NCBI GenBank assembly: GCA_014380985.1 | Contig: JACMIU010000300.1 | Span: 1-5,399 of the forward strand | Length of the DNA stretch: 5,399 bases | DNA from: Armatimonadota bacterium | GTDB lineage: Bacteria; Armatimonadota; Armatimonadia; Armatimonadales; Armatimonadaceae | Direction: 5' to 3' | Part shown: piece by piece, positions 3,720 to 5,399 of the stretch | Layout of the letters: every line of letters starts with the position of its first letter | Position numbering within the stretch: the first letter of the stretch is position 1 | Translations under genes and position numbers: made by a program | The notes under the pieces: generated by a model | Told to the model about the DNA's origin: nothing | Database searches by the model: none | Seen by the model: only the letters and a program-made list of their open reading frames with translations

Positions 3720-5333
3720 ATGATACGTTTTCCCGCGCCGCTAAGAAGCGGCATTTTTTCGCTGATTTGCACAAGTGGCGTATTCGCCGCGTTCGGCTAC
3801 GGTTGTACCCCGACCGTGGCGCAGTCCACCGTGACAAAAGCGGCATCGGCTTCTCTTTCGCCGGTGACGCGCATCCGGTTCTTCCCCGCGCCCGGCGCGG
3901 CAAGCGGCATGAAAGGCGGACGCTTCACCGGCTCCATCACCTCGGCGACCAACGATTTCGAGGAACTGGCAAAAATCGAAGGTGATGTCAAGGAGGGACA
4001 GTGGAACGAAGTCGCCGTTTCCGGCAAGCCGTTGTTTCGCTTTTTGAAATACGAGGCGCAAACCAACACCGGCGCGGCAATTGCCGAAATCGAGTTCTAT
4101 TCCGGGAACAAGAAGCTTTCCGGCACGGCGTTTAGCACGGTTCCGGCAGACGGCAAAACCGCAACACAGGCATTTGACGGCAAGACCGATACCGCGTTCG
4201 GCGCGAAGGAAGTCAACTATCAGTATGTTGGGATTGACCTCGGCGAGGGGGCGCAGGTAGCCCCGGTTGTTCTGTCGCAGAAGGGCGGGGCGTACCCGAA
4301 GGAAATTGCGCTGTCGCTGTCTACCCCGACGCCCGGCGCGACGATTCGCTACACCGTAGATGGCGAAGTCCCCCGTGAGGATTCCGGCACGGTCTATTCC
4401 GCGCCGATTCCAGTAACAAAAAGCGGCATCGTTCTCGTCGCGGCATTCGCGCCCGGCAAGGTGCGAAGTGTGCCAACCGTGGCCGCGTACCGCATCGGCG
4501 AAACAAAAGCGGCGGGCAAAACCACGACGTTCCACATCGGCAACTCGCTCACCGACACCGTGAACGGACAAATGGAGCCAATCGCGGCGGCGGCGGGGCA
4601 GACTTTGGAGTTCCACCGCTTTACGATTCCCGGTGCGCCGACCGATTGGCTTTGGGAGCATCCCGGTTCGGGATTTGGCGATAATCGGGTCAAAGAGGCG
4701 TTTTTGATTTACGCGCCGGTGACGCACGTTTTTACGCAACCGTTCGCCGGACATGACCGGAGTATCGAAAACGAAGCCGACTACTCGCGCCGGTTTTTCG
4801 ACGCGGCACGAGAGCATAGCCCCGATGTTCAGGCGTGGCTGTATATGCAGTGGCCCGCCCAAAAATTGGATGACGCATGGAGCAAAGGGGAAGGTTCGGC
4901 GAAAGGACTGGCGGGCGTATCCCCGGCGAAAACGTGGCAAAGCGCGATGCCGAACTTTCTGCGCTACGCCGAGTCGGTACAAAAGAAAATCACGGCGAGC
5001 GGCTACAAGGGCAAGCCGGTGCGAATCGTCCCGGCGGGGTCGGCACTCGCCGCGCTGAAAACGCAAATCGAGGCGGGAAAAGTCCCCGGCATGACCGACT
5101 TTTTCAAGGATTGCTTCACCGATGACGTACACCTGAACGCGAAGGGGGCGCACATGGTCGCGCTGGTGCATTACTCGTGCATCTACGGCAAAAGCCCGGT
5201 CGGCACTGTCGGCGCACTCGGAAGCGGCTTGACGCCGAAGCAAGCAGAAATCTTTAACGAAATCGCATGGGACACAGTGCGAACGTACCCTCCGACTGGC
5301 GTCAAGGCGATGGCGAAAACCGTCACAAAGTAG
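3720..5333 (+). CDS. Exported SGNH/GDSL hydrolase with F5/8-type-C-like and chitobiase-C-terminal-like domains
   Basis: A 537-residue secreted enzyme, probably an esterase on carbohydrate-containing material outside the cytoplasmic membrane. The signal peptide has Arg3 and Arg9, a hydrophobic stretch from about 11 to 27 and a likely cut after Ala34 (TVA-QS). Cys29 follows FGYG, which is a poor lipobox. Residues about 48-183 resemble an F5/8 type C (discoidin) region: FRFLKYEAQTNTGAAIAEIEFY (106-127), then ATQAFDGKTDTAF and YVGIDLG. Residues about 188-258 resemble the chitobiase/hexosaminidase C-terminal fold (SLSTPTPGATIRYTVDGEVP). The SGNH domain covers about 266-530: FHIGNSLTDT with the nucleophile Ser276, and a C-terminal DDVHLN with Asp468 and His471 as the D-x-x-H pair. 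The classic G-x-N-D block is not evident; HVFTQPFAGHD (336-346) is in that place, as in divergent SGNH groups. Its true substrate is unknown. An intrinsic terminator lies within codons 6-14. Confidence 0.88.
   Translation: MIRFPAPLRSGIFSLICTSGVFAAFGYGCTPTVAQSTVTKAASASLSPVTRIRFFPAPGAASGMKGGRFTGSITSATNDFEELAKIEGDVKEGQWNEVAVSGKPLFRFLKYEAQTNTGAAIAEIEFYSGNKKLSGTAFSTVPADGKTATQAFDGKTDTAFGAKEVNYQYVGIDLGEGAQVAPVVLSQKGGAYPKEIALSLSTPTPGATIRYTVDGEVPREDSGTVYSAPIPVTKSGIVLVAAFAPGKVRSVPTVAAYRIGETKAAGKTTTFHIGNSLTDTVNGQMEPIAAAAGQTLEFHRFTIPGAPTDWLWEHPGSGFGDNRVKEAFLIYAPVTHVFTQPFAGHDRSIENEADYSRRFFDAAREHSPDVQAWLYMQWPAQKLDDAWSKGEGSAKGLAGVSPAKTWQSAMPNFLRYAESVQKKITASGYKGKPVRIVPAGSALAALKTQIEAGKVPGMTDFFKDCFTDDVHLNAKGAHMVALVHYSCIYGKSPVGTVGALGSGLTPKQAEIFNEIAWDTVRTYPPTGVKAMAKTVTK
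3737..3759 (+). terminator. Intrinsic (Rho-independent) terminator inside the 5' end of the SGNH hydrolase gene
   Basis: GCCGCT (3737-3742), loop AAGA, AGCGGC (3747-3752), then A and six T (3754-3759). The stem is a perfect 6 bp with five G-C pairs, the loop has four bases and the T-tract follows after one base, which is the standard form. It starts 69 bases after the ABC ATPase stop, a normal distance for ending that operon. However, it also lies downstream of the hydrolase gene's promoter, ribosome binding site and ATG, in the codons for the signal peptide (residues 6-14). The structure is seen directly; its action is inferred. Confidence 0.75.
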
Positions 5334-5344
5334 GTGAACTTTTT
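5323..5344 (+). terminator. Weak terminator-like hairpin at the end of the SGNH hydrolase gene
   Basis: TCAC (5323-5326) can pair with GTGA (5334-5337) around the stop codon, and can be extended by a G-C pair across one bulged A. Five T (5340-5344) follow. The stem is short, so this is only a possible terminator; no better one is visible before the window ends. Confidence 0.25.
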
Positions 5345-5355
5345 CGTTCGTTTAT

Positions 5356-5368
5356 CTGTATATATAGT
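5356..5368 (+). promoter_or_regulatory. AT-rich near-palindrome with a possible -10 before the next gene
   Basis: CTGTATATATAG (5356-5367) is palindromic at 10 of 12 positions, and TATAGT (5363-5368) matches five of six -10 bases. No -35 is evident (TTTTTC at 5340-5345), and the window ends 31 bases later without a visible start codon and ribosome binding site pair. This may be the promoter region of a gene to the right. Confidence 0.25.
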
Positions 5369-5399
5369 ACGGATAGTTGAGTGTGCCGCGCTAAGGTGC

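Noticed and set aside
3720..3806. Lipoprotein anchoring of the SGNH hydrolase through Cys29.
   Set aside because: The residues before the cysteine (FGYG) lack the Leu/Ile/Val at -3 of a lipobox, and a better signal peptidase I site follows at Ala34. It cannot be fully excluded.
3741..5243. A 500-codon open frame on the minus strand, antisense to the SGNH hydrolase gene.
   Set aside because: It is Arg- and Cys-rich, has no recognisable domain, and mirrors the codon pattern of the true gene on the plus strand, which has a signal peptide and clear domains. In GC-rich DNA such shadow frames are common.

Overview
The window is a bacterial chromosomal segment of roughly 55-60% GC (estimated by eye), densely coded and without RNA genes, insertion sequences or CRISPR repeats. 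It has two divergent transcription units back to back, followed by a separate gene for a large secreted enzyme. The separate PurS + short PurQ arrangement excludes the single-chain PurL of gamma-proteobacteria. An exported SGNH hydrolase with carbohydrate-type accessory domains, together with apparently leaderless starts, would fit a lineage such as Armatimonadota, Chloroflexota or another deep-branching environmental phylum. This placement is a guess: no rRNA or other marker is present.

Left, minus strand (1-1883): purS - purQ - Crp/Fnr-type regulator - tmk (tmk runs off the left edge). purS and purQ overlap by 4 bases (GTGA), and the regulator and tmk by 1 base (TAATG). purQ and the regulator are separated by 52 bases. 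PurS and PurQ are two of the three parts of formylglycinamidine ribonucleotide synthase (purine synthesis, step 4). The third, PurL, is not next to them. Tmk makes dTDP, so a purine enzyme and a pyrimidine deoxynucleotide kinase flank a regulator whose cyclic-nucleotide pocket looks intact.

Middle (1884-2005): a 122-base divergent control region. Towards purS there is a TTGACA / 17 bp / CACAAT promoter ending about 9 bases from the purS ATG. Towards the transporter there is an extended -10 (TGG-TATATT) ending 9 bases from the permease ATG and lying inside a perfect inverted repeat. Both geometries predict mRNAs with almost no 5' leader.

Right, plus strand (2006-3668): a permease and an ATPase of the NitT/TauT (SsuBC/TauBC) ABC importer family, 1 base apart. 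No substrate-binding protein lies beside them, so the substrate is open.

Far right (3720-5333): a 537-residue exported protein with signal peptide, F5/8-type-C-like region, chitobiase C-terminal-like region and SGNH/GDSL hydrolase domain. It is probably an esterase or lipase-like enzyme acting on extracellular carbohydrate. It has its own extended -10 and ribosome binding site. The most striking signal in the window is a textbook intrinsic terminator (6-bp GC-rich stem, 4-nt loop, six T) inside the first 14 codons of this gene. It could end the upstream ABC operon and also make expression of the hydrolase depend on translation of its own signal peptide.
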